From positions 62,001 to 126,000 of the forward strand of contig NZ_JAUGQQ010000006.1 of NCBI RefSeq assembly GCF_030410135.1: a stretch of 64,000 bases of DNA. Reading direction: 5' to 3'. The position numbers and the translations under genes are program-made. Under the pieces are notes generated by a model. It saw nothing but the letters and a program-made list of their open reading frames with translations, was not told where the DNA came from and ran no database searches. Source of the DNA: Aequorivita aurantiaca (GTDB lineage: Bacteria; Bacteroidota; Bacteroidia; Flavobacteriales; Flavobacteriaceae). Shown in pieces: positions 1 through 9,468 of the stretch (positions are counted from its first letter, which is position 1; each line of letters starts with the position of its first letter).

Positions 1-2640
1 TTTTTCCAAAAACTTTTCGTCTTCCGAGGAAATGGCAATATCCTTTGCTATTAAAATGGCTTCCTGTGCAAAACGCTGCTGTAGTTTTCTTCGGTTTTCA
101 ATTAAATTTTCAACCGTTGCTTTTAGAAGCTGACTGTTAAAGGGTTTGGTAACATAGGCATCTGCGCCAATCCCCATTGCTTCCAGTTTGGAGGTTATCT
201 GTGATTTGGCGGTGAGTAAAATAACCGGGATGTGTGATGTTAGTTGATGATCCTTTAAATGTTTTGTGAGCGTAAAGCCATCTTCCTCGGGCATCATCAC
301 ATCACTAATCACAATATCTGGAATAAGGTCAATGGCGGCGGTAAACCCTTCTTTTCCGTTTATGGCAGTATGCACGGCAAAAGTCGTTTCGAAAATAGAA
401 CTCACATAATCGCGAATATCCTTATTGTCATCAATAACCAAAATAACCGGTGCGTCCTCAGGCAGGATAAATTCTTTTTCAACTATCATTTCTGCAACAG
501 GACCAGAATCGAAATGTTCAATTGTTGTGTTTTCGGTGACTATCTGTGAGGTGTCGAACTCCGCTCTTTTTACGGGAATTGTAACTGTAAATTCATTTAT
601 TCCACTTTCCTCGCTCCGCAATAAAATATTTCCCTTATGTATTTCAACCAACTCTTTTGTGAGGGCCAATCCAATACCGGCTCCGGGGTTCTTGTGATTG
701 GATTGATAAAAACGTTGAAATATTTTTTGCTGCAGTTCCCGGGGAATAAATTCGCCGGAATTGGTTACGGAAATTTCATATTTATTTCCCACTCTTTTTC
801 CGTTGAGCTTTATAAACCCTTTTTCGGGTGTATATTTTATGGCATTACCCATTAAATTATAAATAATTTTTTCCAAAATGTCCTGGTCAAACCAATCTTC
901 CTTTTCATCAATAGTTACGGACACAGCAAATTCAATATGTTTTTCTTTGCAGCTAAAATGAAAGGCTTCGGTCTGTGCAACTAGAAATTTCGGCACATTG
1001 GCGCGTTGTATATTCAATTTTAAAACCCCACTTTCCAGCTTCGCCAACGCTAAAAGTTGATCCACCAAATCTTTCAATCGTTGGGTATTACGGAGGGCAG
1101 ATTTTAAATTTTTGGTTTCGGCAACAGACAGGTTTTTCGAAGCAAGTTGGTCTTCAATCGGTCCATTAATCAGGGTTAGCGGAGTTCGAAATTCATGAGA
1201 TATGTTCGCAAAGAAGGTGCTTTTTGCAGTGTCCAATTCCTGTAATTTAAGGTTTGTTTTTTTTCGGTTTCGCAATTGGAAGAATAGAAAAATTCCCCCA
1301 AAGGTTACCAAAAAAACTATTGCCAATAAACTATTCCTTTGGTTGATTTTCTGTTGCTCTGCCAGTTGATTCTGGGTAGTCAGCAAGGCAATTTCCCGAT
1401 CCCTACTTTCGGTTTGGTAGATGCCTTCAATTTCCTTGATTTTTGCGGCACTTTGCACCTGTTGGATGGAATCATTTATATTTTTTGCAATTTCTGAATT
1501 GTAAAAAGCCGCTTTGTAATTTCCCTGAAGCGCATACGCATCTGCCAGCAATAAATGGGCTTTTTGGTTGATGGTCCCGTTTTTAATTTCGCGATTATAG
1601 GTTAGGGCGTTTTCCAGAAATTTAATAGCCTCGGTGGCCTGTCCTTTATCAATATACAGTCCTCCCATTTGCAGCGCAGATTGGGCAGCTTCCAAAAAAT
1701 ATCCATTTTTCTTTTGAAATGCCAGAGAATTCTGGAAATAGGTTTCGGCTTTGTCAAGATTACCGTATTCCAAATTTATCAGCCCAAGATAGTTTGCTAT
1801 TTCGCTAACAGTTCTTTCATCATTTATTTTTTCGAAAAAAACAAGGGCGGTGGCCAATATATTTTCTGCCTTTTTGTTTTCGCCTTTGTGATAGTACACT
1901 TGGCCCAAAAATACGTTTGTGGTATTAAAATAAAAGCTACCGGGGCCAGGCATTTTTTCGAATTCCTTGTTTGCTTTTAGGTAATATTTTTCCGCGGCAT
2001 CATACTCTTTTAGTTCAAGATAGATATTTCCCAAACTTTGATAGGCTGCCGCAATAATATCTTCCCGAATTGGTTCCTTTTTATGGATGGAATCCACCAA
2101 AAGCAAGCGGTTAATGGCCTCTTCCATTTTATTTTGACGCGAATAGGCTATGGCAAGCGCATTTTGGGTGTCGGCCAAAATTAAATTTCCCGTATCTTCA
2201 AATTTCTGTGAAAACTCAATAGCTTTATTTCCCGCAGCTATTGATTTATCTATTTCGCCAAGTAGCGAATACGTTCGGCAAAGCCCGTTATAGCCTTGTG
2301 CCATCCCTCGGAAATAATCAATTTTTTTTGCCGCCGCTATCTGCTTTTGGAAGTAATAAATTGCCGAATCTGGTTTTTGTATACGACGAAAATAATGTGC
2401 CTTTAAATAATCCGCATTGGTAAGACTGCTCAAATAACTTTTTTCCGCACTGAATTTTTTCAATTGCTTTATATAAAACAAAGCACTGTCAGGATAGGCA
2501 TTTATGGTTTGGGAGGCTTTGGTTGTATAGAAACTAAGCGTAATGGAATCCTCCGGCGTGGGTTTTTTGTCCTGTGAAGCGGTTTGGCCAATAGCGGTCG
2601 TCGCTATAAGCAATAGTACTATTGAGAGAAGGGCTCTCAT
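1..2640 (-). CDS. Hybrid sensor histidine kinase / response regulator with TPR sensor and AraC output (3' end cut by window)
   Basis: Open from ATG at 2638-2640 to the left edge without a stop, so the C-terminus is missing (880 codons present). Order seen: signal peptide (MRALLSIVLLLIATTAIG); about 400 residues of helical TPR-like repeats, presumably periplasmic; one membrane helix near residues 438-457; HisKA H-box 'ANISHEFRTP' with the phospho-acceptor at His482; HATPase with 'NLMGNAIKYTP' and 'GAGIGLAL'; receiver domain starting 'VILVIDDNKDIRDY' with Asp780 in 'ISDVMMP' and Lys832 in 'VTKPF'; then 'SSEDEKFLEK', which in this family opens an AraC-type DNA-binding domain. The whole phosphorelay and its output are therefore in one chain. 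It is not a SusR-type sensor, because the sensor region is TPR and not a two-component propeller. Ligand and target genes are unknown; they may lie left of the window. Confidence 0.93.
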   Translation of the reverse strand, partial: MRALLSIVLLLIATTAIGQTASQDKKPTPEDSITLSFYTTKASQTINAYPDSALFYIKQLKKFSAEKSYLSSLTNADYLKAHYFRRIQKPDSAIYYFQKQIAAAKKIDYFRGMAQGYNGLCRTYSLLGEIDKSIAAGNKAIEFSQKFEDTGNLILADTQNALAIAYSRQNKMEEAINRLLLVDSIHKKEPIREDIIAAAYQSLGNIYLELKEYDAAEKYYLKANKEFEKMPGPGSFYFNTTNVFLGQVYYHKGENKKAENILATALVFFEKINDERTVSEIANYLGLINLEYGNLDKAETYFQNSLAFQKKNGYFLEAAQSALQMGGLYIDKGQATEAIKFLENALTYNREIKNGTINQKAHLLLADAYALQGNYKAAFYNSEIAKNINDSIQQVQSAAKIKEIEGIYQTESRDREIALLTTQNQLAEQQKINQRNSLLAIVFLVTFGGIFLFFQLRNRKKTNLKLQELDTAKSTFFANISHEFRTPLTLINGPIEDQLASKNLSVAETKNLKSALRNTQRLKDLVDQLLALAKLESGVLKLNIQRANVPKFLVAQTEAFHFSCKEKHIEFAVSVTIDEKEDWFDQDILEKIIYNLMGNAIKYTPEKGFIKLNGKRVGNKYEISVTNSGEFIPRELQQKIFQRFYQSNHKNPGAGIGLALTKELVEIHKGNILLRSEESGINEFTVTIPVKRAEFDTSQIVTENTTIEHFDSGPVAEMIVEKEFILPEDAPVILVIDDNKDIRDYVSSIFETTFAVHTAINGKEGFTAAIDLIPDIVISDVMMPEEDGFTLTKHLKDHQLTSHIPVILLTAKSQITSKLEAMGIGADAYVTKPFNSQLLKATVENLIENRRKLQQRFAQEAILIAKDIAISSEDEKFLEK

Positions 2641-2722
2641 AAATTATTAGAAAGTTGGTTTGTATATTAAATTTAATTAAAATACTTGAGCCTACCCTTT
2701 TCTAATCCTAAGTATTTATGAA

Positions 2723-5179
2723 TTAATTGCTTGAATAAAGAATGATTCCGTCACTATCCCCTTTGACCACTATATATTTACTGTTTTTTCCATTTCCTTG
2801 ACCGAGGAATGCGGCCGAAGTTCCGTACACCGGAAAACCGTTCAATATCTTGCCGTCCTTATCAAAAACGTACACCTTTTTTTCCTGGGTTTCCGTGATA
2901 GTCGCGAATGTTTCGCGGTTCAATGTAAACAATTGGGGTTTTGTGTACAGCCCGAGCGGAAGTTCTGCAAGTTTTCCATTTATTCGAAGTTTATTGTCGT
3001 CCAGGGTAACTTTAGTATTTCCTAAAATAGCAAACCAATAATTGCTGCCAACGTCCAATTTTTGCGAAGAAATTTTTCCATCCTGAGAAATTCGTTCCTT
3101 CGTATTCTCTTTTGTAATTACCACAAATGAATCATCTTCCTCGGCAACAGGAATCTCGGAAAATTGGAAAGTTTTTGACACCGAAACGCGTGTTTTACCA
3201 ACTCTGCTCAAAATATTTATTTTTCCACTTTCCTCAGCTACCACAATATAATCCTTATTGCCCATCCTTAAATGTACGGGCGAATGTATAATTTCACTTT
3301 TAGCCCTGCCAAAACTGAATCCTTTAACCGGTTTTCCGGTTTGGTCATACATCAGCAGTTCTTTCCCCTGAACCACCACAAAACGGTATTTGCGGTTGTT
3401 GTCATAATCAAAAACTGAAAGTGGCTGTGTAACATTATCCTTAAATTTTATGGGGAATCCTTTGGCATCCTTTCCATTTCGATCTAAAATATGGAAAGCA
3501 TCTTTAGTGACAAATGCAATGTGTTTGCCGCCGGATATTTCCACTTCTTCAATTTTGCCGAGAACGGCGGCACCGAGATTTTTCGTCCAAAGAATTTTTC
3601 CGTTTTCCGAAATAAAATAGAGTTTATTGCCCATATCCTGCGCCACAATATTGCTGTGCCCGTTGTGGCCATCCATAAGTTGCGGCTCGCCCAAAACTGC
3701 ACTTTCAAGTTTTATGGCGAACTTTTCTGAAACCGAGCCCGTTTTGCGAATTGCCCCCGCGCCCGCTTCTTTGCAACTTAGAGTCACGTGGGCAAAATTT
3801 CGGTCAAAACTGAATTGGAGCGCCGCAATCGGAAATGCTTCAAATGAAATATTGTCTATTTCCTTATTGCTTTTCTCATTGAAAAAACCTGAAATAGCTT
3901 CGGAAAATTCCCCTTTCATTTTAAGGATCAAAAGGGAAGAAGCCGTACTCAAATCCGTTGCCGTATTTTCAAAATAGGAAGTGTTCCGCAACGTATTGTT
4001 GTTTTGGAAGTCGCTGATTATCTTTTGTGCGGTTACTTCGCTTTCAGTGAAAACGAAGAAATTGTCCAATTGAAGAACAAAGTTTGCCGCTTCGGAATTT
4101 ATAAAAGGCGAAAACGTTTTTTCAAAAAGTGCGGGTTCGCTGAAAGATCTTATTTTAATGTCGCGGAATTCAGTTTTCTCGGACACATATCGCGCCAAAA
4201 CATCGCCCGTCAAGGAAGCATCAATGCTTTTTATGAATATGGCTGTTTCCTCTTTAAAATGAATGGACCCAACCTCACTAACGGAACCAAAAATTCCAGT
4301 TGTTTGCGCGGCATCCTTTTCGTCGCGGAAATTCCGAAGTTTTTTTTGAAATTTCTCTGCATCGTTAAAAGTAAAACTCAGCGCGCCAATAGCATCAGTG
4401 GGTACCAATGCGGAAATATCGTTCTGTTGTGGCACTTGCCCTTCAAAAACGTTTAAAAGCTGGGGGATACTGTCCGTGGCCAGAGTAATTCCCGTTGCCT
4501 TAATTGATTCAGGTGCGATTGCTACATCCAAAGCGCTCCAGGAGGTGAATGCAATTTTTGTGGAATCGTTCAATGCAACTTTTCTCCCGCGGAGGATCGC
4601 CGTAAAGCCATTGGAGGAGGGCAGGTTGAAAACTTTCTTAAAGGTTTCATCGCGCTCCGTTTTTCTGTTTATAATATCCTGCACCAATTGTTGTGATGAG
4701 GATATTACAAAAACGCTGTCAATTATTGTGGAATAGGCAACTTCCTTGTCGAGGGTAATGCGTTGCAAGGTGTGGCCGTCCAAGATCAGGCTTTCAATGG
4801 TGCGGTTTTGAAGTGAATCTGTTCGGAAAAGATTTTTTGTAAGTCCGGAAATAAAAGTATATGCTGTTAAGGAGTCATTTATTTGGTTAATGCATAATAA
4901 ACTTTGGGAGCTGGGGCGCAAATTTTGCAACAATACCTTCTTTTGAATAAAGAAATCATACGGTGCTGTTTTTTCAAATTTGGAAAGCAGGGAATTGTTG
5001 TCAATGTCATCACGCAGATTCTCAAAATTGGAAATCTTGAAAACTACTGCAGCGTTTTGAGGAACAAAATCCATCAAAGTTCCCGTTTTTGGTGGAGTTT
5101 TGTCACATCCTCCTAAAATTCCAAAAAATATCGGACTGAAAACTAAAAGCGCAAAAGATTTCTGAAAAATTTTTCCCAT
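2723..5179 (-). CDS. Large conserved lipoprotein, PQQ/propeller-like C-terminal half
   Basis: 818 residues, starting MGKIFQKSF. A lipobox 'LGGC' places the lipidated cysteine at residue 25, so the mature protein should be membrane-anchored. Residues about 30-480 form an alpha/beta region that I do not recognise with certainty; it resembles DUF3352-type lipoproteins. Residues about 490-818 look like a beta-propeller: three copies of a 'D-x-x-G-K-x-x-x-G-F' motif ('DRNGKDAKGF', 'DQTGKPVKGF', 'DKDGKILNGF') sit in beta-strand-rich sequence. It lies 169 bp downstream of rnhB on the same strand, so the two could share a transcript. No catalytic residues are evident. The lipoprotein call is firm; the function is unknown. 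Confidence 0.85.
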   Translation of the reverse strand: MGKIFQKSFALLVFSPIFFGILGGCDKTPPKTGTLMDFVPQNAAVVFKISNFENLRDDIDNNSLLSKFEKTAPYDFFIQKKVLLQNLRPSSQSLLCINQINDSLTAYTFISGLTKNLFRTDSLQNRTIESLILDGHTLQRITLDKEVAYSTIIDSVFVISSSQQLVQDIINRKTERDETFKKVFNLPSSNGFTAILRGRKVALNDSTKIAFTSWSALDVAIAPESIKATGITLATDSIPQLLNVFEGQVPQQNDISALVPTDAIGALSFTFNDAEKFQKKLRNFRDEKDAAQTTGIFGSVSEVGSIHFKEETAIFIKSIDASLTGDVLARYVSEKTEFRDIKIRSFSEPALFEKTFSPFINSEAANFVLQLDNFFVFTESEVTAQKIISDFQNNNTLRNTSYFENTATDLSTASSLLILKMKGEFSEAISGFFNEKSNKEIDNISFEAFPIAALQFSFDRNFAHVTLSCKEAGAGAIRKTGSVSEKFAIKLESAVLGEPQLMDGHNGHSNIVAQDMGNKLYFISENGKILWTKNLGAAVLGKIEEVEISGGKHIAFVTKDAFHILDRNGKDAKGFPIKFKDNVTQPLSVFDYDNNRKYRFVVVQGKELLMYDQTGKPVKGFSFGRAKSEIIHSPVHLRMGNKDYIVVAEESGKINILSRVGKTRVSVSKTFQFSEIPVAEEDDSFVVITKENTKERISQDGKISSQKLDVGSNYWFAILGNTKVTLDDNKLRINGKLAELPLGLYTKPQLFTLNRETFATITETQEKKVYVFDKDGKILNGFPVYGTSAAFLGQGNGKNSKYIVVKGDSDGIILYSSN

Positions 5180-5348
5180 AACACAAAAATAGCAAGGAAT
5201 ACTAATGTTTCCATGGGTGCGTGAAATTGTTTATTGACGGGTTTTCAACAGCCGGAATTTTGTGGTTTAAAAATATCTGATTTTAAAACGACAGCTTTTT
5301 TGGACGGTTGTGAGATTGAATAAACCTGCCAATAAATTTTCAGGCAAT

Positions 5349-5948
5349 TCAGATTTCCAATTCAAACTGTTCGGGAAACAGTTTGAAACTTTTTCGGTGA
5401 AATATTGTTGTTCCGTGATTGCAGATGGCTTCCCGGTGTTCAAAAGTAGGATAGCCTTTGTTCTGTTTCCAGTTATATTGCGGATAGGAATCGTGCAGCG
5501 TCGTCATATATTCATCGCGATAGGTTTTGGCCAAAATGGAGGCGGCGGCAATATGCAGAAACTTACCATCGCCTTTCACCACACATTCATAAGGCGTTTT
5601 TCCATAAGGTTTAAAACGATTTCCGTCAATGGCGATGAATTGTGGGGCGCATGAAAGGCCCTCAATAGCGCGGTGCATTCCTAAAATTGAGGCGTTGAGA
5701 ATGTTTATCTTGTCAATTTCCTCCATCATAACATGGATAACTTTGAAACAAATGGCTTCCCGCTCAATAATTGCCTTTAGTTCCAAACGTTTTTTTTCTG
5801 AAAGTTGCTTGCTGTCCGTCAAAAAAGGATGGGCAAAATCATCGGGAAGTATTACGGCAGCGGCGGTTACCGGCCCGGCCAAACAGCCTCGGCCTGCTTC
5901 ATCGGTGCCACATTCCAAAAGGTGTGGGCTAATTTTCAAATTTAGCAT
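5349..5948 (-). CDS. rnhB: Ribonuclease HII
   Basis: 199 residues, the usual length for RNase HII. This cytoplasmic enzyme removes ribonucleotides from DNA and degrades RNA in RNA-DNA hybrids with divalent metal. The signature '[14 protein letters not shown]' near residues 14-27 carries the first two acidic metal ligands (Asp16, Glu17); 'FIAIDGNRF' carries the third aspartate, and '[14 protein letters not shown]' the conserved C-terminal motif. The ATG at 5946-5948 leaves a short leader before the DEAGRG motif, as is typical. Expression with the downstream lipoprotein gene is possible. Confidence 0.97.
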   Translation of the reverse strand: MLNLKISPHLLECGTDEAGRGCLAGPVTAAAVILPDDFAHPFLTDSKQLSEKKRLELKAIIEREAICFKVIHVMMEEIDKINILNASILGMHRAIEGLSCAPQFIAIDGNRFKPYGKTPYECVVKGDGKFLHIAAASILAKTYRDEYMTTLHDSYPQYNWKQNKGYPTFEHREAICNHGTTIFHRKSFKLFPEQFELEI

Positions 5949-6044
5949 GGCACAAAGTTACTAAGTAAAATAGTTTTGAAAAAGGTTGCGTCAAATGTAT
6001 TTCAATAACCGAAAATGCTGTTCTTTCTTTAACCCAAAAAAAAT

Positions 6045-6052
6045 TACCTTTG
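6045..6052 (+). promoter_or_regulatory. Candidate -7 box of the porin gene
   Basis: TACCTTTG matches the Bacteroidota -7 consensus TAnnTTTG and lies 19 bp before the porin ATG. A clear -33 TTTG at the right distance is not seen. Confidence 0.45.
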
Positions 6053-6071
6053 TCCAAACGTTTTTTAGAGG

Positions 6072-7955
6072 ATGAAAAAAACACTCTTGCTATTTTTTAT
6101 TTGTATCGCTTCGGCATCGGTGTTTTCGCAAACCCCTTCTGCAAAAAAAGAGAAACCTCCAATTGATTATTATAAAATAATTTCGGCAGCCCGCGATACT
6201 ACTTTTGTTGACACTACACTCTCTATCCAAAAAAAATATAGATTCAATTATTTAAGAAGGGACAATTTTGAGCTCCTTCAGTTTTCGAACGTGGGCCAAA
6301 CCTATAATTCGCTCGCCTATTCGTTTGACCGGCTAAATTTGAAACCACTCTTTGTGGCGCAATCGCACCATTTCAATTATAAAGAAATTGAGGATGTAAA
6401 TTATTATAACGTCCCAACCCCATTGACAGAGCTTTATTTTAAGACAGCCTATGCTCAAGGGCAGCAACTTGATGCTTTTTTTACGGTGAACACTTCGCCA
6501 CAATTCAATTTTTCCATCGGTTATAAAGGGGTGCGTTCCTTGGGGAAATATCAACATATCCTAACCAGTACGGGAAATTTCCTTTTCACTTCAAATTATC
6601 ACACCAAAAGCAAGCGCTATCTTGTGCGGGCACACGTGGCTGCCCAGGATATTTATAATCAGGAAAATGGAGGCTTGACGGAGAATTCCCTGCAGCTTTT
6701 TATAAATGATAGTCCTGAATTTAGGGACCGGGGTAGGCTGGACGTTAAATTTGAAGACGCGGAAAACAAACTTGAGGGCCTGCGGTTTTATGGCGATCAT
6801 CGCTATGAACTGCTCAGCCGGCGCGACAGCACAGGTTTTTCGGTACTGACAATTGGAAATGTTTTAAGCTATGAGGATAAATTTTTTCGATACAATCAGA
6901 GCAATGCATATAAACCTTTTGGGCCTTCTTATGAAGCCACAAATTTGGCTACAAAAACGAAATTGGAAGATTTTAACGTAAAAGCCTTTGCGGATTTCAA
7001 CAATTCCTTAATTGGAAGAATTAGTGCTTGGGCCGGATATACCGATTTCAATTATGGTTACAATTCGGTTTTAATTTTGGACGAACAGCGCATCCCAAAT
7101 AGATTACAAGGAACTATTATTGAAGCCGGGGCGGGATATGAAAAGCAATACCGCGGTTTTAAACTTTCGGGAAAAGGCGCAATAAATGTGGCCGGCGATT
7201 TTGATGGCAACTATATTCAAGGGGCTGCTTCCTATGATTTGAATGAGGAATATAACGCTGAAGCATCCATAACGGTGCATTCCGTTGCCCCAAATTTCAA
7301 TTTTTTATTGTACCAAAGTGATTACCAAAACTACAATTGGAAAACGAATTTGAACAATATAAAAACCCAGGAACTAAAGTTTGAAATAAACACAAAACGA
7401 TTTGGAAACGCCTCGGTAAGCTACACCGGAATAGATGATTACGCTTATTTCGGCATAAAGGAGAATGACAGCACACCATCGCCATTGCAGACTTCCGAAC
7501 GTGTGGATTACTTAAAAATAAAAGCGGCAAAGGAGTTTAGGTTTGGTGATTTTGCGTTGGAAAATACCGTGATGTTCCAACAGGTTTTGAGCGGCGAAAC
7601 GGTTCTTAACGTCCCACAGCTAATCACCCGAAATTCACTTTACTATCAAAATCATTGGTTTAAGCGGGCTTTGTTTATGCAAACAGGCGTGACTTTTAAA
7701 TATTTCACCCAATACAATATGAATGCGTATGATCCGGTGCTTGCCGAATTTTATGTACAGAATGACCAAGAACTGGGCGGTTTTCCTTTGGTTGATATTT
7801 TCTTTAATGCGAAAATTCGGCAAACGCGTATTTACTTCATTTATGAGAATTTCACTGCGCTCTTTGGCGGAAAGAATGAATATTTTGCGGCGCCCGGCCA
7901 ACCCTATCGGGATAATGTTTTGCGCTTTGGATTGGTTTGGAATTTCTTCTTATGA
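6072..7955 (+). CDS. Putative outer-membrane porin
   Basis: 627 residues with a clear signal peptide (MKKTLLLFFICIASASVFSQ). After a short linker the protein is built of alternating aromatic and polar stretches typical of amphipathic transmembrane beta-strands, and it ends in a hydrophobic strand 'RFGLVWNFFL', as outer-membrane barrels do. It resembles the 'putative porin' family common in Flavobacteria. Pore selectivity cannot be read from sequence. It is a single-gene unit: its own -7 box lies upstream and a hairpin terminator follows at 7975. Confidence 0.85.
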   Translation: MKKTLLLFFICIASASVFSQTPSAKKEKPPIDYYKIISAARDTTFVDTTLSIQKKYRFNYLRRDNFELLQFSNVGQTYNSLAYSFDRLNLKPLFVAQSHHFNYKEIEDVNYYNVPTPLTELYFKTAYAQGQQLDAFFTVNTSPQFNFSIGYKGVRSLGKYQHILTSTGNFLFTSNYHTKSKRYLVRAHVAAQDIYNQENGGLTENSLQLFINDSPEFRDRGRLDVKFEDAENKLEGLRFYGDHRYELLSRRDSTGFSVLTIGNVLSYEDKFFRYNQSNAYKPFGPSYEATNLATKTKLEDFNVKAFADFNNSLIGRISAWAGYTDFNYGYNSVLILDEQRIPNRLQGTIIEAGAGYEKQYRGFKLSGKGAINVAGDFDGNYIQGAASYDLNEEYNAEASITVHSVAPNFNFLLYQSDYQNYNWKTNLNNIKTQELKFEINTKRFGNASVSYTGIDDYAYFGIKENDSTPSPLQTSERVDYLKIKAAKEFRFGDFALENTVMFQQVLSGETVLNVPQLITRNSLYYQNHWFKRALFMQTGVTFKYFTQYNMNAYDPVLAEFYVQNDQELGGFPLVDIFFNAKIRQTRIYFIYENFTALFGGKNEYFAAPGQPYRDNVLRFGLVWNFFL

Positions 7956-7974
7956 GCGAATCAAAATAATTTAA

Positions 7975-8003
7975 AAACCCGCCACATTGGACGGGTTTCT
8001 TAT
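7975..8003 (+). terminator. Intrinsic terminator after the porin gene
   Basis: A 7-bp stem (AAACCCG / CGGGTTT) with a 10-nt loop is followed by a T-rich tail, 19 bp after the porin stop. Confidence 0.75.
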
Positions 8004-8015
8004 TTGATTGTTCAA

Positions 8016-8037
8016 ACCCTTCAACTTCGTTCAGGGT
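8016..8037. repeat. REP-like short inverted repeat between convergent genes
   Basis: ACCCT and AGGGT flank a core TTCAACTTCGTTC. On the minus strand it reads GAACGAAGTTGAAGGG, close to the 'GAGCGAAGTCGAAGG' type of dispersed palindrome seen in many flavobacterial genomes. It lies between the 3' ends of the porin and acyl-CoA dehydrogenase genes. Confidence 0.5.
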
Positions 8038-8064
8038 AAACTAAAGTCAAGACAAAAATTTTTC

Positions 8065-9207
8065 CTAGTCTCTCAAAAGTCCTCTTGAAATCACGATTTT
8101 CTGTATTTCCGAAGTGCCTTCGTAAATCTGGGTAATTTTCGCATCGCGCATCAAACGCTCCACGTGATATTCCTTTACATAGCCATTTCCGCCATGAACC
8201 TGAACTGCTTCTACGCTAACGTCCATTGCAACTTGGCTGGCGTATAGTTTTGCCATTGCCCCGCTCATATCATAATCATTGCCTTGGTCCTTATCCCAAG
8301 CGGCCTTCATCACCAAATGACGGGCGGCGGTGATTGAGGTGTGCATATCGGCAAGTTTGAATGCTATGGCCTGATGGTTGCAGATTTCGGTGCCAAACGC
8401 CTTTCGTACCTTGGAATATTCACGAGCCAAATCATACGCCCCCGCTGCAATTCCCAAAGCCTGTGCTGCTATGCCTATTCTTCCGCCAGAAAGCGTTTTC
8501 ATGGCGAATTTAAAACCAAACCCATCTTCCCCAATTCGGTTTCCCTTTGGAATTTTTACATCGTTAAAAATAAGGGAGTGCGTGTCGCTCCCACGAATTC
8601 CGAGCTTGTCTTCCTTTGGACCGATTTCAAAACCTTCCCAACCTTTTTCAACTATAAAAGCATTGATTCCCTTGTGTTTTTTCTCTTTATCGGTTTGTGC
8701 GATTACCAAATAATAATCTGCAGTGCCGCCATTGGTAATCCAGTTTTTTGTTCCGTTCAAAATGTAGTGGTCGCCCTTATCTATCGCAGTAGTTCTTTGA
8801 GAAGTGGCGTCACTGCCGGCTTCTGGTTCACTTAGGCAAAATGCGCCAAGCTTTTCGCCTGTGGCAAGTTTTGTAAGATATTTTTCTTTTTGTTCTTCCG
8901 AACCGTATTTTTCAAGGCCATAGCATACCAATGAATTGTTCACCGAAACAATAACAGAGCAGGAAGCATCTATTTTGCTGAGTTCCTCCATCACCAAAAC
9001 ATAGCTTACGGTATCCATTCCCCCACCGCCGTATTTTGGGTCAACCATCATGCCCAGAAAGCCCAGCTCGCCCATCTTTTTTACTTGTTCCGTTGGAAAT
9101 TTTTGGTGGTTGTCACGTTCTATTACGCCCGGTAAAAGTTCGGTTCGGGCAAAATCGCGGGCGGCGTCGCGGATCATTATTTGTTCTTCGGATAGAGTGA
9201 AATCCAT
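8065..9207 (-). CDS. Acyl-CoA dehydrogenase, short-chain / butyryl type
   Basis: 380 residues from ATG 9205-9207 (MDFTLSEEQ). An in-frame start 42 bp upstream would add a charged leader absent from the family, so I chose the internal ATG. FAD-dependent oxidation of acyl-CoA to 2-enoyl-CoA. Family motifs: 'FCLSEPEAGSDA' near residue 120, 'NWITNGG' in the FAD-binding middle domain, and 'QIYEGTSEIQ' near residue 365 holding the catalytic glutamate of the short-chain group. The chain ends 'ISRGLLRD'. It stands alone, convergent with the porin, so its pathway partners (fatty acid or branched-chain amino acid catabolism) are elsewhere. Confidence 0.95.
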   Translation of the reverse strand: MDFTLSEEQIMIRDAARDFARTELLPGVIERDNHQKFPTEQVKKMGELGFLGMMVDPKYGGGGMDTVSYVLVMEELSKIDASCSVIVSVNNSLVCYGLEKYGSEEQKEKYLTKLATGEKLGAFCLSEPEAGSDATSQRTTAIDKGDHYILNGTKNWITNGGTADYYLVIAQTDKEKKHKGINAFIVEKGWEGFEIGPKEDKLGIRGSDTHSLIFNDVKIPKGNRIGEDGFGFKFAMKTLSGGRIGIAAQALGIAAGAYDLAREYSKVRKAFGTEICNHQAIAFKLADMHTSITAARHLVMKAAWDKDQGNDYDMSGAMAKLYASQVAMDVSVEAVQVHGGNGYVKEYHVERLMRDAKITQIYEGTSEIQKIVISRGLLRD

Positions 9208-9269
9208 ATGCTTTTTTTTAGAATAAAATCTCGGTTTAAGGATTGGCAAAGGTACTTATAAAAAAAAGC

Positions 9270-9297
9270 AAATACCAAATACCAAATACCAAATCAC
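9270..9297. repeat. Heptad array, AAATACC x3 plus a variant
   Basis: Three exact 7-bp units AAATACC and a fourth AAATCAC, in the spacer between the divergent acyl-CoA dehydrogenase and anmK genes. Confidence 0.75.
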
Positions 9298-9448
9298 AAA
9301 ACCCAAATTGTAAACATCAGATCCGGAATATTGAATTCCAAAAAAGGTAATTTGGTACTTTCCGATTGGAATTTATTTGGAATCAATTTTTATGTGATTT
9401 CCTTGAAATTTGTTGCTTGTAATTTGGAATTTTTCAAATCTTGATTGT

Positions 9449-9456
9449 TATCTTTA
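9449..9456 (+). promoter_or_regulatory. Candidate -7 box of anmK
   Basis: TATCTTTA is one base off the TAnnTTTG consensus, with a TTTG at 9423-9426 (22-bp spacing, slightly long). If used, transcription would start near 9463, which excludes a translation start at 9445 and favours TTG 9469 or GTG 9478. Confidence 0.4.
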
Positions 9457-9468
9457 AACGTCATCATT

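Noticed and set aside
8341-8835. Plus-strand frame of 164 codons
   Set aside because: Lies entirely antisense to the acyl-CoA dehydrogenase gene; the translation has no family motif.
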